The notes beneath the pieces were generated by a model that was not told where the DNA came from, made no database searches, and saw only the letters and a program-made list of their open reading frames with translations. The translations under genes and the position numbers were made by a program. A DNA stretch of 64,000 nucleotides from Flavobacterium hibernum (GTDB lineage Bacteria; Bacteroidota; Bacteroidia; Flavobacteriales; Flavobacteriaceae): assembly GCF_000832125.1 (NCBI RefSeq), contig NZ_JPRK01000004.1, forward strand, positions 1 to 64,000, in the 5' to 3' direction. Of this stretch, positions 45,807 to 54,602 are shown one piece after another (position 1 is the stretch's first letter; every line of letters starts with the position of its first letter).

Positions 45807-46796
45807 ATGAAGGCAGTACTAATACTGATGATAATAATTGGCAGTTTTGACTCTCAATCTCAAACAAAAAATATAATGAGCCAAGATAAAACAAACCCTT
45901 TGATGTGCGATCCTGAAACAGGATTTTGTGAAATGCCTATTGTAGCAACTGAGTCTGGCAGAAACAAAATTAAATTAGACAAAAAGCCTGTAAAAATCAT
46001 TTATTATACAGATCCCATATGTTCGTCTTGCTGGGGAATTGAGCCTCAGTTAAGAAAACTTAAATTAGAATATGGGGATTATTTTGAAATTGACTACCGA
46101 ATGGGCGGACTTCTTCCCGACTGGAGCTATAATAGCGGAGGAATTAGCAAGCCGTCTGACGTGGCTCATCACTGGGAAGAGGCGAGTCTTTATTACGAAA
46201 TGCCAATTGATGGCGATGTTTGGCTCGAAGATCCTCTTAATTCTTCTTATCCATCTTGCATTGCCATGAAAGCAGCTCAAATGCAGGATAAAGAGAAAGC
46301 AATCGTATTTATGAGAATTCTGAGAGAGAAACTATACTTAGATAAAAAAAACATTGCCAAATGGGAGATTATTGCTGAAGTGGCAAAAGAAAGTAAACTT
46401 GATGTCGAAAGGCTAAAACTGGATTATGAAGGTAATGCTCAGCAATTATTTAAAGACGATCTTTCATACGCAAAAACACTGGGAATTCGTGGTTTTCCAA
46501 CGATGTTGTTTTCAGATGGATCTGAGAAACTTTTGAATGTTTACGGATCAAAACCATATCAATTTTACGAAAATACGCTTTTGGAACTTTATCCGGAGGC
46601 TAAAAAAAATAACATTACAAATAATACTAACCCAATGTTTTTGTTCGATATTTATCCGAGTCTTGCTGTTAAAGAATATGCCGTAATTCTTGATAAAACA
46701 ACTACTCAAGCCAAATCTATACTAGAACAGCTTGCTACAGAAGGAAAACTCGAAAAGAAAACGATAAAAACGGGAGTACTTTACATTAAAAAATAA
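45807..46796 (+). CDS. DsbA-family thioredoxin-fold oxidoreductase (SpxH/FrnE-like)
   Basis: The redox centre is CSSC in YYTDPICSSCWGIEPQLRKLKLEYG (about 64-88), followed by an inserted helical domain and the cis-Pro loop GIRGFPTMLFSDG (about 226-238), as in SpxH/FrnE proteins. Start choice decides location. ATG 45807 gives 329 residues with a signal-like MKAVLILMIIIGSFDSQSQ. ATG 45876 gives a cytoplasmic form beginning MSQDKTNPLMCDPETGFC. A C-terminal extension of about 70 residues (from about 260) is unexplained. Confidence 0.85.
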   Translation: MKAVLILMIIIGSFDSQSQTKNIMSQDKTNPLMCDPETGFCEMPIVATESGRNKIKLDKKPVKIIYYTDPICSSCWGIEPQLRKLKLEYGDYFEIDYRMGGLLPDWSYNSGGISKPSDVAHHWEEASLYYEMPIDGDVWLEDPLNSSYPSCIAMKAAQMQDKEKAIVFMRILREKLYLDKKNIAKWEIIAEVAKESKLDVERLKLDYEGNAQQLFKDDLSYAKTLGIRGFPTMLFSDGSEKLLNVYGSKPYQFYENTLLELYPEAKKNNITNNTNPMFLFDIYPSLAVKEYAVILDKTTTQAKSILEQLATEGKLEKKTIKTGVLYIKK

Positions 46797-46867
46797 TTCT
46801 ATTGGTATATAATTTTAAATCGTAAATTGAGCTGTTAAAATATTAACTAGATTAATACCAAATAAAT

Positions 46868-47119
46868 ATGAACCAAAAAGAACTATCAGATTTGACAAAT
46901 GAGGAATTGTTACAAGAGGCAAAGAAAAGAAAATCAGCTTCTATCATGAATGCTTTATTAATTGGATTTCTGGCAGGTGTTATCGTTTACAGTATTGCAA
47001 AAAATAGTTTAGGATTCTTGACACTAATCCCTTTGTACTTCATTTATAAATTGATTAATAATTCTAAATATAAAAGTAAAGAATTAGAAGATTTGTTACG
47101 AGAGCGTAATTTGAAATAA
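46868..47119 (+). CDS. small membrane protein of unknown function (83 residues)
   Basis: An N-terminal charged helix (NQKELSDLTNEELLQEAKKRKSA), two hydrophobic segments (IMNALLIGFLAGVIVYSIA; LGFLTLIPLYFIYKLI) and a charged tail. It lies 71 bases after the DsbA-like gene on the same strand. No family recognised. Confidence 0.68.
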   Translation: MNQKELSDLTNEELLQEAKKRKSASIMNALLIGFLAGVIVYSIAKNSLGFLTLIPLYFIYKLINNSKYKSKELEDLLRERNLK

Positions 47120-47329
47120 TGTTTCTTACAAACTATTATTTTGTGGATTTTAAGAATGTTTAAAACATAAATTATTTATTATTCGAGCTAAATTAGTTTT
47201 ATATTAGCTACTTAAAAACCAGCTGATGATTCGAATTTATCTAAAAGCGAATACTAAAAACTTTCAATTGATTTTACAGAAAGTACTAACATCTAGTAGG
47301 AAAATCTAAATCAAAGTAAAAATCAATAA

Positions 47330-49078
47330 ATGAAAGTATTTTTAAGTTTTACCATTTTATTTCTGCTAGTTTTTAATTCCTCGGCTCAACAAACAAAAAA
47401 AACAAGATCAGAAGATTTAAAAAGTATATACAACATTCAGGATAGCATATTTGTCAGGACAAGAGATGGAGCAATATTATCACTAATGATGGTAAGTAAA
47501 AAAGGAGATACAAATCCTAAACCTGTAATACTTCAATCTACAATTTATGTTAGAGATACAGGAAGAGATATTAATTCATTAAAAAAATCTGTCGATAATG
47601 GTTATGTTGGTGTTATTGCATATGCGAGGGGAAAAAGATTTAGTTCAAACGAAATATTTCCATATGAGAATGATGCAAAAGATACTTATGATGTAATTGA
47701 CTGGATTAGTAAACAAAAATGGTGTAACGGAAGTGTTGGAATGTTTGGCGGCAGTTACAATGGATTTACCCAATGGGCGGCTTGTAAAACACTTCATCCC
47801 GCACTTAAAACAATTGTACCGTATGTAGCTGCAAGGCCAGGGCAAGGTTTGCCTGTGGAGAACAATATTTTTGTAAATCCAAACTACGAATGGGCATTTT
47901 ATGTTGGAAATAATAAATACTTAGATACTGTCGCAGGAAATGACAGACAACGGTTTAGGAAAATGCAAAATAGATGGTGGGAAACAGGAGTTGCCTATAA
48001 TAAATTAGACAGTATTGATGGCGTGCCTAATAGATGGTTTCAAAAATGGATAAGCCACCCTTCTTTTGATGATTACTGGCAAAAAATGACACCATATAAA
48101 AAAGATTTTGCACAAATAAAAATACCCGTTTTAGCATTTGATGGTTATTATAATGATGGACAAAGTTCAGGTTTGTATTATTTAAGAGAGCTTCAAAAGT
48201 ATAGTCCTGAAACACCTGCCTACCTCGTTATTGGTCCTTATGGGCATTTTGGGACTCAAAGTGGCGGAGAATCGATTTTGTATGAATACAAAGTAGATCC
48301 TGTTGCGTTATTTGATATATCTAAAATTACATATCAATGGTTTGATTATATTTTAAAAAACGGAACTAAACCCGAAATTTTAAAAGATAGAATTAACTAT
48401 CAAGTTATGGGCGCAAATGAATGGAGAAGCGCACCATCAATTGATAAAATGAGTAATGGTTTTTTAACAATGTATTTAACTACTAAGAAGTCAGGTAAAT
48501 TCTACTCTTTGAATTCACTGAAACCCGTTAAAAAAAGTTTTCTAACGCAAGAAGTTGATTTTGCAAACAGGGAAATAACTAATAATGATTATTATCCTGA
48601 GCCAATTATTCGTAAAGAGATTGATACAGCTAATGGATTTAATTTTATAAGTGAGCCTTTAAAAGAGCCAATAGTAATAAATGGTTCGTTTTTAGGAGAA
48701 ATCAAAGCAAGTATTAATAAAATGGATATGGATTTTGGTGTTACATTATATGAAGTAATGCCAAATGGAGAGTATTTTCATCTTTCTTATTTTATAGGCC
48801 GAGCGAGTTATGCAAATGATATTACACATCGGAATTTACTTAAGCCAAATGAAATTGAAGTTATTCCGTTTTCTAATACACATTTAGTAAGCAAACAATT
48901 AAGAAAAGGAAGTCGATTATTAGTATATCTGAATGTAAATAAAAATCCATTTTCTGAATTAAACTACGGAACAGGTAAAACAGTAACAACAGAAACAATA
49001 AAGGATGCAAAAGAACCATTAAAAGTAAAATGGTACAATGATAGTTTTGTGAAAATTCCAATATTAAAAACACAATAA
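47330..49078 (+). CDS. CocE/NonD-type serine hydrolase (X-Pro dipeptidyl-peptidase family)
   Basis: A secreted alpha/beta hydrolase of 582 residues; signal peptide MKVFLSFTILFLLVFNSSAQ. The nucleophile elbow is MFGGSYNGFTQW with Ser142. The acid is probably in VLAFDGYYNDGQSSG and His in GPYGHFGTQSG. The C-terminal jelly-roll domain of the family (about 370-582) is present. Substrates range from acyl-peptides to esters, and the specific one cannot be read. It has its own start in a 210-base gap. Confidence 0.88.
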   Translation: MKVFLSFTILFLLVFNSSAQQTKKTRSEDLKSIYNIQDSIFVRTRDGAILSLMMVSKKGDTNPKPVILQSTIYVRDTGRDINSLKKSVDNGYVGVIAYARGKRFSSNEIFPYENDAKDTYDVIDWISKQKWCNGSVGMFGGSYNGFTQWAACKTLHPALKTIVPYVAARPGQGLPVENNIFVNPNYEWAFYVGNNKYLDTVAGNDRQRFRKMQNRWWETGVAYNKLDSIDGVPNRWFQKWISHPSFDDYWQKMTPYKKDFAQIKIPVLAFDGYYNDGQSSGLYYLRELQKYSPETPAYLVIGPYGHFGTQSGGESILYEYKVDPVALFDISKITYQWFDYILKNGTKPEILKDRINYQVMGANEWRSAPSIDKMSNGFLTMYLTTKKSGKFYSLNSLKPVKKSFLTQEVDFANREITNNDYYPEPIIRKEIDTANGFNFISEPLKEPIVINGSFLGEIKASINKMDMDFGVTLYEVMPNGEYFHLSYFIGRASYANDITHRNLLKPNEIEVIPFSNTHLVSKQLRKGSRLLVYLNVNKNPFSELNYGTGKTVTTETIKDAKEPLKVKWYNDSFVKIPILKTQ

Positions 49079-49152
49079 CTTGTATAGTGAATAGGTGTTC
49101 TATAATGCGGGAGTTCGTAATGATAAACTAAAAAAAAAAATAATTTATCCCA

Positions 49153-49182
49153 TTGCCAAAACAAAATCATTTGTTTAATTTG
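49153..49182 (+). promoter_or_regulatory. promoter of the EamA leader transcript
   Basis: TTG at 49153-49155, a 19-base spacer and TTAATTTG at 49175-49182. The -7 box has one mismatch to TAnnTTTG. The expected start is about 49189, ten bases before the leader-peptide ATG. Confidence 0.55.
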
Positions 49183-49198
49183 CACAAAAAATTTTGAT

Positions 49199-49237
49199 AT
49201 GAACAGAAAGAGTTGTCTTCCACCGCCTAGATTTTAA
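49199..49237 (+). CDS. 12-residue leader peptide upstream of eamA-type gene
   Basis: The frame reads MNRKSCLPPPRF then TAA. It is only 12 codons, too short for a typical protein, and begins about ten bases after the predicted start site. The run of three Pro codons after Cys-Leu, and the terminator 30 bases after its stop, mirror the ilv leader arrangement. Ribosome stalling on Pro-Pro-Pro or on scarce Cys/Arg would be a way to sense translation or amino-acid state. No homologue was checked. Confidence 0.5.
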   Translation: MNRKSCLPPPRF

Positions 49238-49267
49238 TAATTAACTACGTTATCAGTCCTATTTTGC

Positions 49268-49297
49268 TGTCGAACTTATTTTCGACAAATTTTTTTA
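49268..49297 (+). terminator. terminator-like hairpin between leader peptide and eamA
   Basis: TGTCGAA (49268-49274) and TTCGACA (49281-49287) enclose CTTATT, followed by AAATTTTTTTA. The stem is only seven pairs. It ends about 60 bases before ATG 49357. No competing antiterminator stem was found by eye. Confidence 0.55.
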
Positions 49298-49356
49298 TGA
49301 CTGTTACTCAATTTATTATTAATATTTAATCTAGTACTTAGGTACGGACAATTTTT

Positions 49357-50223
49357 ATGAAAAAATCATATTTGGTATTGCATTTTGCAGTACTTCTAGC
49401 TGGCTTTACCGGTGTTTTTGGTAAGCTTATATCTCTAAATGAAGGACTTTTAGTTTGGTATAGAGTATTCTTCTCCTCTATTGTTTTATTTTTTATCTTA
49501 AAGTTATTTAAGATATCTGCAAATATCAAGCTTCAAAAAAAGTTAGATATTGCAAAAATCGGAATGTTTATTACTATACATTGGGTATTTTTTTACGCCA
49601 GTATTAAATACTCCAACATATCTATTGGTGTAGTTTGTTATTGTTTAACTAGTTTTTTTACAGCAATTTTTGCCCCTTTGATCAATCGAAGTAAATTTAG
49701 TTTGTCTGAACTTGGTTTAAGTTTAATAACCTTATTTGGTATTTCATTAATTTTTCATTTTGATGCATCATATCAATTGGGAATAATTCTAGGGGTTATT
49801 TCGTCAGCATTTGCGGCACTTTATACTATATATAATGAGAAACTGGTGCGGAATTTTGACAGCAGAATTATTAATTATTACCAAATGATTGGCGGAACTG
49901 TGGGACTTGGAATTTTGCTTCCGTTTTATCTTTATTTTTTCCCCGTTCCAACAATTTTACCAAGTTTAAAAGATGTTTATTATCTGATAGTATTGGCATC
50001 ATTTTGTACAGTTGGTCTATACGTACTATTTGCAGAATCTTTAAAACATATTTCGGCTTTTACTGTAAATTTAAGTTTTAACCTTGAACCGGTTTATGCG
50101 ATTATTTTAGCCTTTTTGTTTTTTAATGAAAGTAAAGAGTTAAATATGTCGTTTTACATTGGATTGTGTTTCGTGATACTTTCTGTTTTATTGCAAACCA
50201 TAATTTCTTTTAGGAAAAAGTAA
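49357..50223 (+). CDS. EamA/DMT-family transporter
   Basis: 288 residues with about ten hydrophobic segments and two EamA repeats, LVLHFAVLLAGFTGVFGKLISL (1-30) and LGIILGVISSAFAALYTIYNEKL (about 145-170). It probably exports a small metabolite or amino acid; the E. coli EamA namesake exports cysteine-pathway metabolites. Its mRNA has an upstream 12-codon peptide and terminator-like hairpin, so expression may be conditional. Confidence 0.87.
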   Translation: MKKSYLVLHFAVLLAGFTGVFGKLISLNEGLLVWYRVFFSSIVLFFILKLFKISANIKLQKKLDIAKIGMFITIHWVFFYASIKYSNISIGVVCYCLTSFFTAIFAPLINRSKFSLSELGLSLITLFGISLIFHFDASYQLGIILGVISSAFAALYTIYNEKLVRNFDSRIINYYQMIGGTVGLGILLPFYLYFFPVPTILPSLKDVYYLIVLASFCTVGLYVLFAESLKHISAFTVNLSFNLEPVYAIILAFLFFNESKELNMSFYIGLCFVILSVLLQTIISFRKK

Positions 50224-50260
50224 AAAGAACAATCAGTTTTAAAAGAAAATGAACAGACAT

Positions 50261-50295
50261 AAAACCTTCAAAATTATATGATTTTGAAGGTTTTT
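50261..50295 (+). terminator. terminator after the EamA gene
   Basis: AAAACCTTCAAAAT (50261-50274) pairs with ATTTTGAAGGTTTTT (50281-50295) over a six-base loop, 38 bases after the stop. Confidence 0.85.
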
Positions 50296-50445
50296 AGTTT
50301 TTTGATTCTTTTCGATTATTGGAAAATCAATTAATTTGTCTTGAATTAGATAGAGATTTCAATAAAATAATTTCTTATTACTTATATCGAACTAATTGTA
50401 ATAAAGTTATTTGTTATATTCGTTGATGATAAAATATATAGAATA

Positions 50446-51471
50446 ATGTCAAACCAATTACTTTTCTTTCTTAGTGCTTTAGGAGCTTTTAATGGTTTTG
50501 TACTCTCGATATATTTTGCAGTAAACGCTAAAAAGAAAATTTTTACTAATTATTACTTATCCTTATTGTTACTGGTTTTAAGTATTAGAATTGTTAAATC
50601 TGTTTTTTTTTATTTTAATCCTAATCTCTCCAATATTTTTATTCAAATTGGACTTTCTGCCTGTGTTTTAATCGGTCCTTTTCTGTATTTATACCTAAAG
50701 CCGGAAACCGAAAACAAAAACCGAAATTGGGTTAAACATGTAATACCTTATTTGGCAATAATCACAGTTCTGGGCGTTTTTTATCCTTATGTTGAACATC
50801 AGATTTTTTGGCGTTGCTGGATTGTAAGAGGAATCTATCTACAATGGTTTATTTATATTCTTTTGTCCTTAAGGTATATTTATCCAATTATTCAAAAAAT
50901 TAAAGCTAAAGAACACTTAAAAAAAATAGATTTATGGTTTCTTAGCATCTATCTTGGAGTTTTATTTATTTGGTTGGCTTATGCTTTCGCAGCTTATACT
51001 TCTTATATTGTTGGAGCTTTATCCTTTACATTTATTTTATACTTAATTGTCTTGCTTTTAATTTTTAAGAACGGCAATGAAACAACTTTTTTTCAAGAAA
51101 AGGAAAAGTATAAAAACAAAGAAATGGATGCAGAAATGCAACAACAAATAAGTCAAAAACTATCTATAATAATTGAAAAAGAATTATATCTAAATCCTGA
51201 TTTTAATCTTGAAGAAGCTGCAAAAGAGCTAAAAACAACAAAGCATTTACTATCTCAATATGTAAATGAAACTTTGGGTAAGTCTTTTTCAAATCTGATT
51301 AAAGAATATCGAATCGAAAAAGCAAAAAAGTTATTGGAAACCGAAAAAAACTTCACTCTTGAAAGTTTAGGTTATGATAGTGGTTTTAGCTCAAAATCTA
51401 CTTTTTTTACCGCTTTTAAAAAATTAACGGGCCTTACTCCTGCTGAATATCAAAAATCTTACTCAAAATAG
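50446..51471 (+). CDS. membrane-embedded AraC-family regulator
   Basis: 341 residues. The N-terminal 210 residues are seven hydrophobic segments. The C-terminal AraC domain has DFNLEEAAKELKTTKHLLSQYVNETLGKSFSNLIKEYRIEKAKKLL (first HTH, about 245-290) and the second HTH with YDSGFSSKSTFFTAFKKLTGLTPAEYQKSY at the end. Bacteroidota commonly have this membrane-7TM plus AraC layout. It is positioned to control the NTF2-like and DJ-1-fused genes that follow. Confidence 0.87.
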   Translation: MSNQLLFFLSALGAFNGFVLSIYFAVNAKKKIFTNYYLSLLLLVLSIRIVKSVFFYFNPNLSNIFIQIGLSACVLIGPFLYLYLKPETENKNRNWVKHVIPYLAIITVLGVFYPYVEHQIFWRCWIVRGIYLQWFIYILLSLRYIYPIIQKIKAKEHLKKIDLWFLSIYLGVLFIWLAYAFAAYTSYIVGALSFTFILYLIVLLLIFKNGNETTFFQEKEKYKNKEMDAEMQQQISQKLSIIIEKELYLNPDFNLEEAAKELKTTKHLLSQYVNETLGKSFSNLIKEYRIEKAKKLLETEKNFTLESLGYDSGFSSKSTFFTAFKKLTGLTPAEYQKSYSK

Positions 51472-51574
51472 GTTCAATACTATAAATTAAGAGTTCTACT
51501 TTATAAATTAAAACCTTTAAACTCTTTTCATACAAGATATTTGCTCTCATTATTAACCATTTAAAATTTTAAAA

Positions 51575-52036
51575 ATGAGAAAAGTATTTTTATTGATTAG
51601 CTTTAGTTTTTTGTCTTTTAATGTAAATGCTCAAACGAGTGACGCTGTAAATGAGTGGCCTTTGGTTCAAAAAACGCTTAACATGTATATCGAAGGACAA
51701 GCGACAGGCGATTCGGCTATGGTTGCATCGTCATTTCATGATTCATGGCAACTAAAATATTTTGCAGAAAACAAGTTTAATATTGTCACCAAATCAAAGT
51801 ACGTTGTTGGTTATAAAAAGCATCCTAAATCACCTAATTGGTCTGGGCGCATTGTTTCCATTGATATTACCAATACTGTAGCCACTGCAAAAGTCGAAAT
51901 TAGTACTTCAAAACTTTTATTTACAGATTATTTTAATCTCATGAAAATAAATCAGGATTGGGTTATTGTAGATAAAATTTCAACCAGAACACCGCATAAA
52001 ACCGTCGAAACTCCAACTGTTCAAACAAAAGGATAA
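51575..52036 (+). CDS. secreted NTF2-like (lumazine-binding-type) protein
   Basis: 153 residues; signal peptide MRKVFLLISFSFLSFNVNAQ. The mature chain is an NTF2-like fold: LVQKTLNMYIEGQATGDSAMVASSFHD and TDYFNLMKINQDWVIVDKIS. The same domain is fused to a DJ-1/PfpI domain in the next gene, 40 bases downstream, so the two probably derive from one duplication or work together. Confidence 0.83.
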   Translation: MRKVFLLISFSFLSFNVNAQTSDAVNEWPLVQKTLNMYIEGQATGDSAMVASSFHDSWQLKYFAENKFNIVTKSKYVVGYKKHPKSPNWSGRIVSIDITNTVATAKVEISTSKLLFTDYFNLMKINQDWVIVDKISTRTPHKTVETPTVQTKG

Positions 52037-52076
52037 GTTTTTTTTTTAAAATTTTAATCTCGAAACATTCCTAAAA

Positions 52077-53213
52077 ATGAATAAAACATTAGTCTTGTTA
52101 TTTCTTTGTGTGTGCTTAAATCTGGCGCGTGTTGCTGCACAAAATAAAATCTTGTTTGTTACTTCAAATCAGGAATTTTATGGAAACACTAACATTTCAG
52201 CAGCTAATCATTTTGCCGAAATTATTGTTCCTTATGATGTCTTTATAAAAGCTGGATATACCGTTGATTTTATAAGTCCAAATGGTGGAGCAATTCCTAT
52301 TGGTTATATTAATGCATCGGATATTTTACAAAAGGAATATTTGTACAACGGTTGGTTTATGGACAAATTAGAACACACAATGAAACCATCTGAAATTATC
52401 GCCAGCAACTATTCGGCAATTTTTTATAGCGGTGGCGGCGCTGCAATGTATGGTGTGGCCGAAGATACTGCGATTCAAAAAATTGCCAGAGATATCTACG
52501 CCAAAAACGGTGTAATTTCGACCATTTGTCATGGAACTGCCGGAATTGCTTTTTTAAAAGATGAAAATCAAAAATCTCTTTATGCAGGAAAGAAAATTAC
52601 GGGCTATCCGGACGAATTTGAAAATCATGATGCCGATTATTATAAAACATTTCCGTTTGCAATAGATAATGCAATTAAAAGCAATCAAGGTAATTTTGTA
52701 TATTCTAAAAAAGGTGGCGATGCGTTTTATATTGTTGATGGAAGATTTGTGACAGGACAAGATCCAAGTTCTGCGACCAAAGTTGCAAATGAAGTGATAG
52801 CGATTTTAAAAACTAACTTTAAAAGACCTAATCCCGTTGTAAAAAGTGATTTAGAACAAATTAAGGAAGTTTTGCTTAACTACATTGAAGGTACGGCAAA
52901 TGGAGAGCCGGAAAGGCTTAGAAAAGCTTTTCATCCTAACTTTAATTTGTACACAGTTACAAACGATACTTTATGGATACGCTCTGGCGAACAATATATT
53001 ACTAACATAAAAGTTGGGCAAAAAACGAGTCGAATAGGAAATATTACCTCTATTGATATCGAAAACGACGCGGCAATTGCCAAAGCTGACATTATCGTGC
53101 CAAATTACCGACGTTTTACAGATTATTTTTTGCTGCTTAAATACGAAGGGAATTGGAAGATTGTTCATAAAAGTTATTCTTGGAAAGAACTTCCAAAAAC
53201 TGAAAAGTCATAA
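52077..53213 (+). CDS. secreted DJ-1/PfpI-type protein fused to an NTF2-like domain
   Basis: 378 residues with signal peptide MNKTLVLLFLCVCLNLARVAAQ. The DJ-1/PfpI part (about 25-255) has the nucleophile elbow STICHGTAG with Cys near residue 155, and acidic residues for the glutamine-amidotransferase-like site. The C-terminal 110 residues (about 265-378) are NTF2-like, similar to the gene upstream. Such fusions may be hydrolases or stress chaperones outside the cytoplasm. Function is inferred only. Confidence 0.82.
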   Translation: MNKTLVLLFLCVCLNLARVAAQNKILFVTSNQEFYGNTNISAANHFAEIIVPYDVFIKAGYTVDFISPNGGAIPIGYINASDILQKEYLYNGWFMDKLEHTMKPSEIIASNYSAIFYSGGGAAMYGVAEDTAIQKIARDIYAKNGVISTICHGTAGIAFLKDENQKSLYAGKKITGYPDEFENHDADYYKTFPFAIDNAIKSNQGNFVYSKKGGDAFYIVDGRFVTGQDPSSATKVANEVIAILKTNFKRPNPVVKSDLEQIKEVLLNYIEGTANGEPERLRKAFHPNFNLYTVTNDTLWIRSGEQYITNIKVGQKTSRIGNITSIDIENDAAIAKADIIVPNYRRFTDYFLLLKYEGNWKIVHKSYSWKELPKTEKS

Positions 53214-53280
53214 AAGAATCTTTATAATAACAACTTAATATAGTTACATGCAAATGTGCGTAAAGGCAACAAACATGACA

Positions 53281-53312
53281 AAAAAACTCCTTAATTTCTT
53301 AAGGAGTTTTTT
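53281..53312. terminator. bidirectional terminator after the DJ-1 fusion
   Basis: AAAAAACTCCTTAA (53281-53294) and TTAAGGAGTTTTTT (53299-53312) pair exactly around TTTC. It serves both the plus gene ending 53213 and the minus gene ending 53350. Near-identical hairpins occur after both tRNA genes at 56071 and 56233. Confidence 0.88.
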
Positions 53313-53349
53313 GATTTATTGATACCATCGAATACTACAATAGTTATTT

Positions 53350-54405
53350 TTAGTCAAGACCTGCAAACTTAAATGGTTGTGCTACTTTAAATTTAATTAA
53401 AGATTCTCCGGAGTAATTTTCGTTATTTTCTAAGCTCAACTTTTTTGGTTTTGCTTTTTCGCTAAAGTCAATTTTACTAAACTCGACCCATATTACATTA
53501 GGATTTAGTACATTATCAAAATAATAAATTAGATTTTTTTGATCTGATACTGTTCTCCATCTTGTCGAAGAAATATTAGGTTCAGTTGGTGAAGAAATTC
53601 CTAGCGGAACAGAACAATTTCTAATCACTCCAAATACACTGGCAGTTGCAACTCTTGTATTATCTGTCTTTGGAATTGCATCAATATAATAGGACGCTCT
53701 CACGAATCTATCAGCGGCTCTGTTTGTACCTGGAAGCATAATAGTTCCAGGAATTCCTTTCCAGTAGCTGTTTATGGCTAATTGCTCTTCAAAAATTGGC
53801 GAGTTTGTCATTACAACATATTTTTTGTCGTGATGTATGACCAATTTACCATTAATATATTCTAAGATTGCATTGTCTCCCGTTGAATCTGAAATGGACA
53901 AATGAACTGTAGCAAAAATATCAGTTCCGGGAATGTGAGATGAAACTACTGCGAAAGTATTTTTTTCAAATGCATCTACAGCTTCTGCAACTGTTGCAAA
54001 ATTATCAAGCGTATATTGCGCCCAAAGTGAAACTGCCAAACCTTTATCCTTTCCATTTTTTGTAAATTGGGGAAAATTTGACTCAGCGAGCCATAAAAGA
54101 TTGCTTACCAAACCCTTTTCATTCATTCCGTCAGAAGAAGCGATGTCCCATGAACTAGTTATTACACTTCCGTATTTGGATTTCCATTTTAGAGAATTAT
54201 CTCCAGCTTCACCATTTCTCTCTATTCCACGCGGAAAAATCCAAAGATTAGCAGGAATATCAGTCTTCCAATCCATAGAACGAGCCGTAATAAATGTTCC
54301 ATTTAATCCTTTATACACAACCCTTGTGCAGGCTATTGCATCTTCATTAAAAATTAAGATATTTACTAAAGCTAAACTTATCAGAACTTTGGTTTTTATT
54401 TTCAT
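53350..54405 (-). CDS. choloylglycine hydrolase / penicillin V acylase-family Ntn hydrolase
   Basis: 351 residues. Signal peptide MKIKTKVLISLALVNILIFNEDAIA with Cys26 as the expected N-terminal nucleophile after processing (A|CTRVVYKG). ITARSMDWKTDIPANLW contains the Arg and Asp of the family active site. Substrates in this family include bile-salt amides, acyl-homoserine lactones and penicillin V. Which one is used here is unknown, but a secreted amide hydrolase is well supported. Confidence 0.86.
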   Translation of the reverse strand: MKIKTKVLISLALVNILIFNEDAIACTRVVYKGLNGTFITARSMDWKTDIPANLWIFPRGIERNGEAGDNSLKWKSKYGSVITSSWDIASSDGMNEKGLVSNLLWLAESNFPQFTKNGKDKGLAVSLWAQYTLDNFATVAEAVDAFEKNTFAVVSSHIPGTDIFATVHLSISDSTGDNAILEYINGKLVIHHDKKYVVMTNSPIFEEQLAINSYWKGIPGTIMLPGTNRAADRFVRASYYIDAIPKTDNTRVATASVFGVIRNCSVPLGISSPTEPNISSTRWRTVSDQKNLIYYFDNVLNPNVIWVEFSKIDFSEKAKPKKLSLENNENYSGESLIKFKVAQPFKFAGLD

Positions 54406-54536
54406 AAGTAGTTTTGTTTAAATAATATTTAAAAATTAAACACCTTTTATTTAGTGCTTTATGCTTTTTAAAGTTACAAATTAAATTGAACAACGTAATA
54501 AATATTCCCTTTAGATTAGTACGTATTATTCAGGAA

Positions 54537-54576
54537 ACAAAAAACTCCAAAATCGAATGACTTTGGAGTTTTTTAT
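54537..54576 (-). terminator. terminator after the beta-propeller gene
   Basis: AAAAACTCCAAA and TTTGGAGTTTTTT form the stem. It lies about 25 bases past the end of the 54603 gene on the minus strand. Confidence 0.82.
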
Positions 54577-54602
54577 TTCTACCTCTAATATTAAGATATA
54601 TA

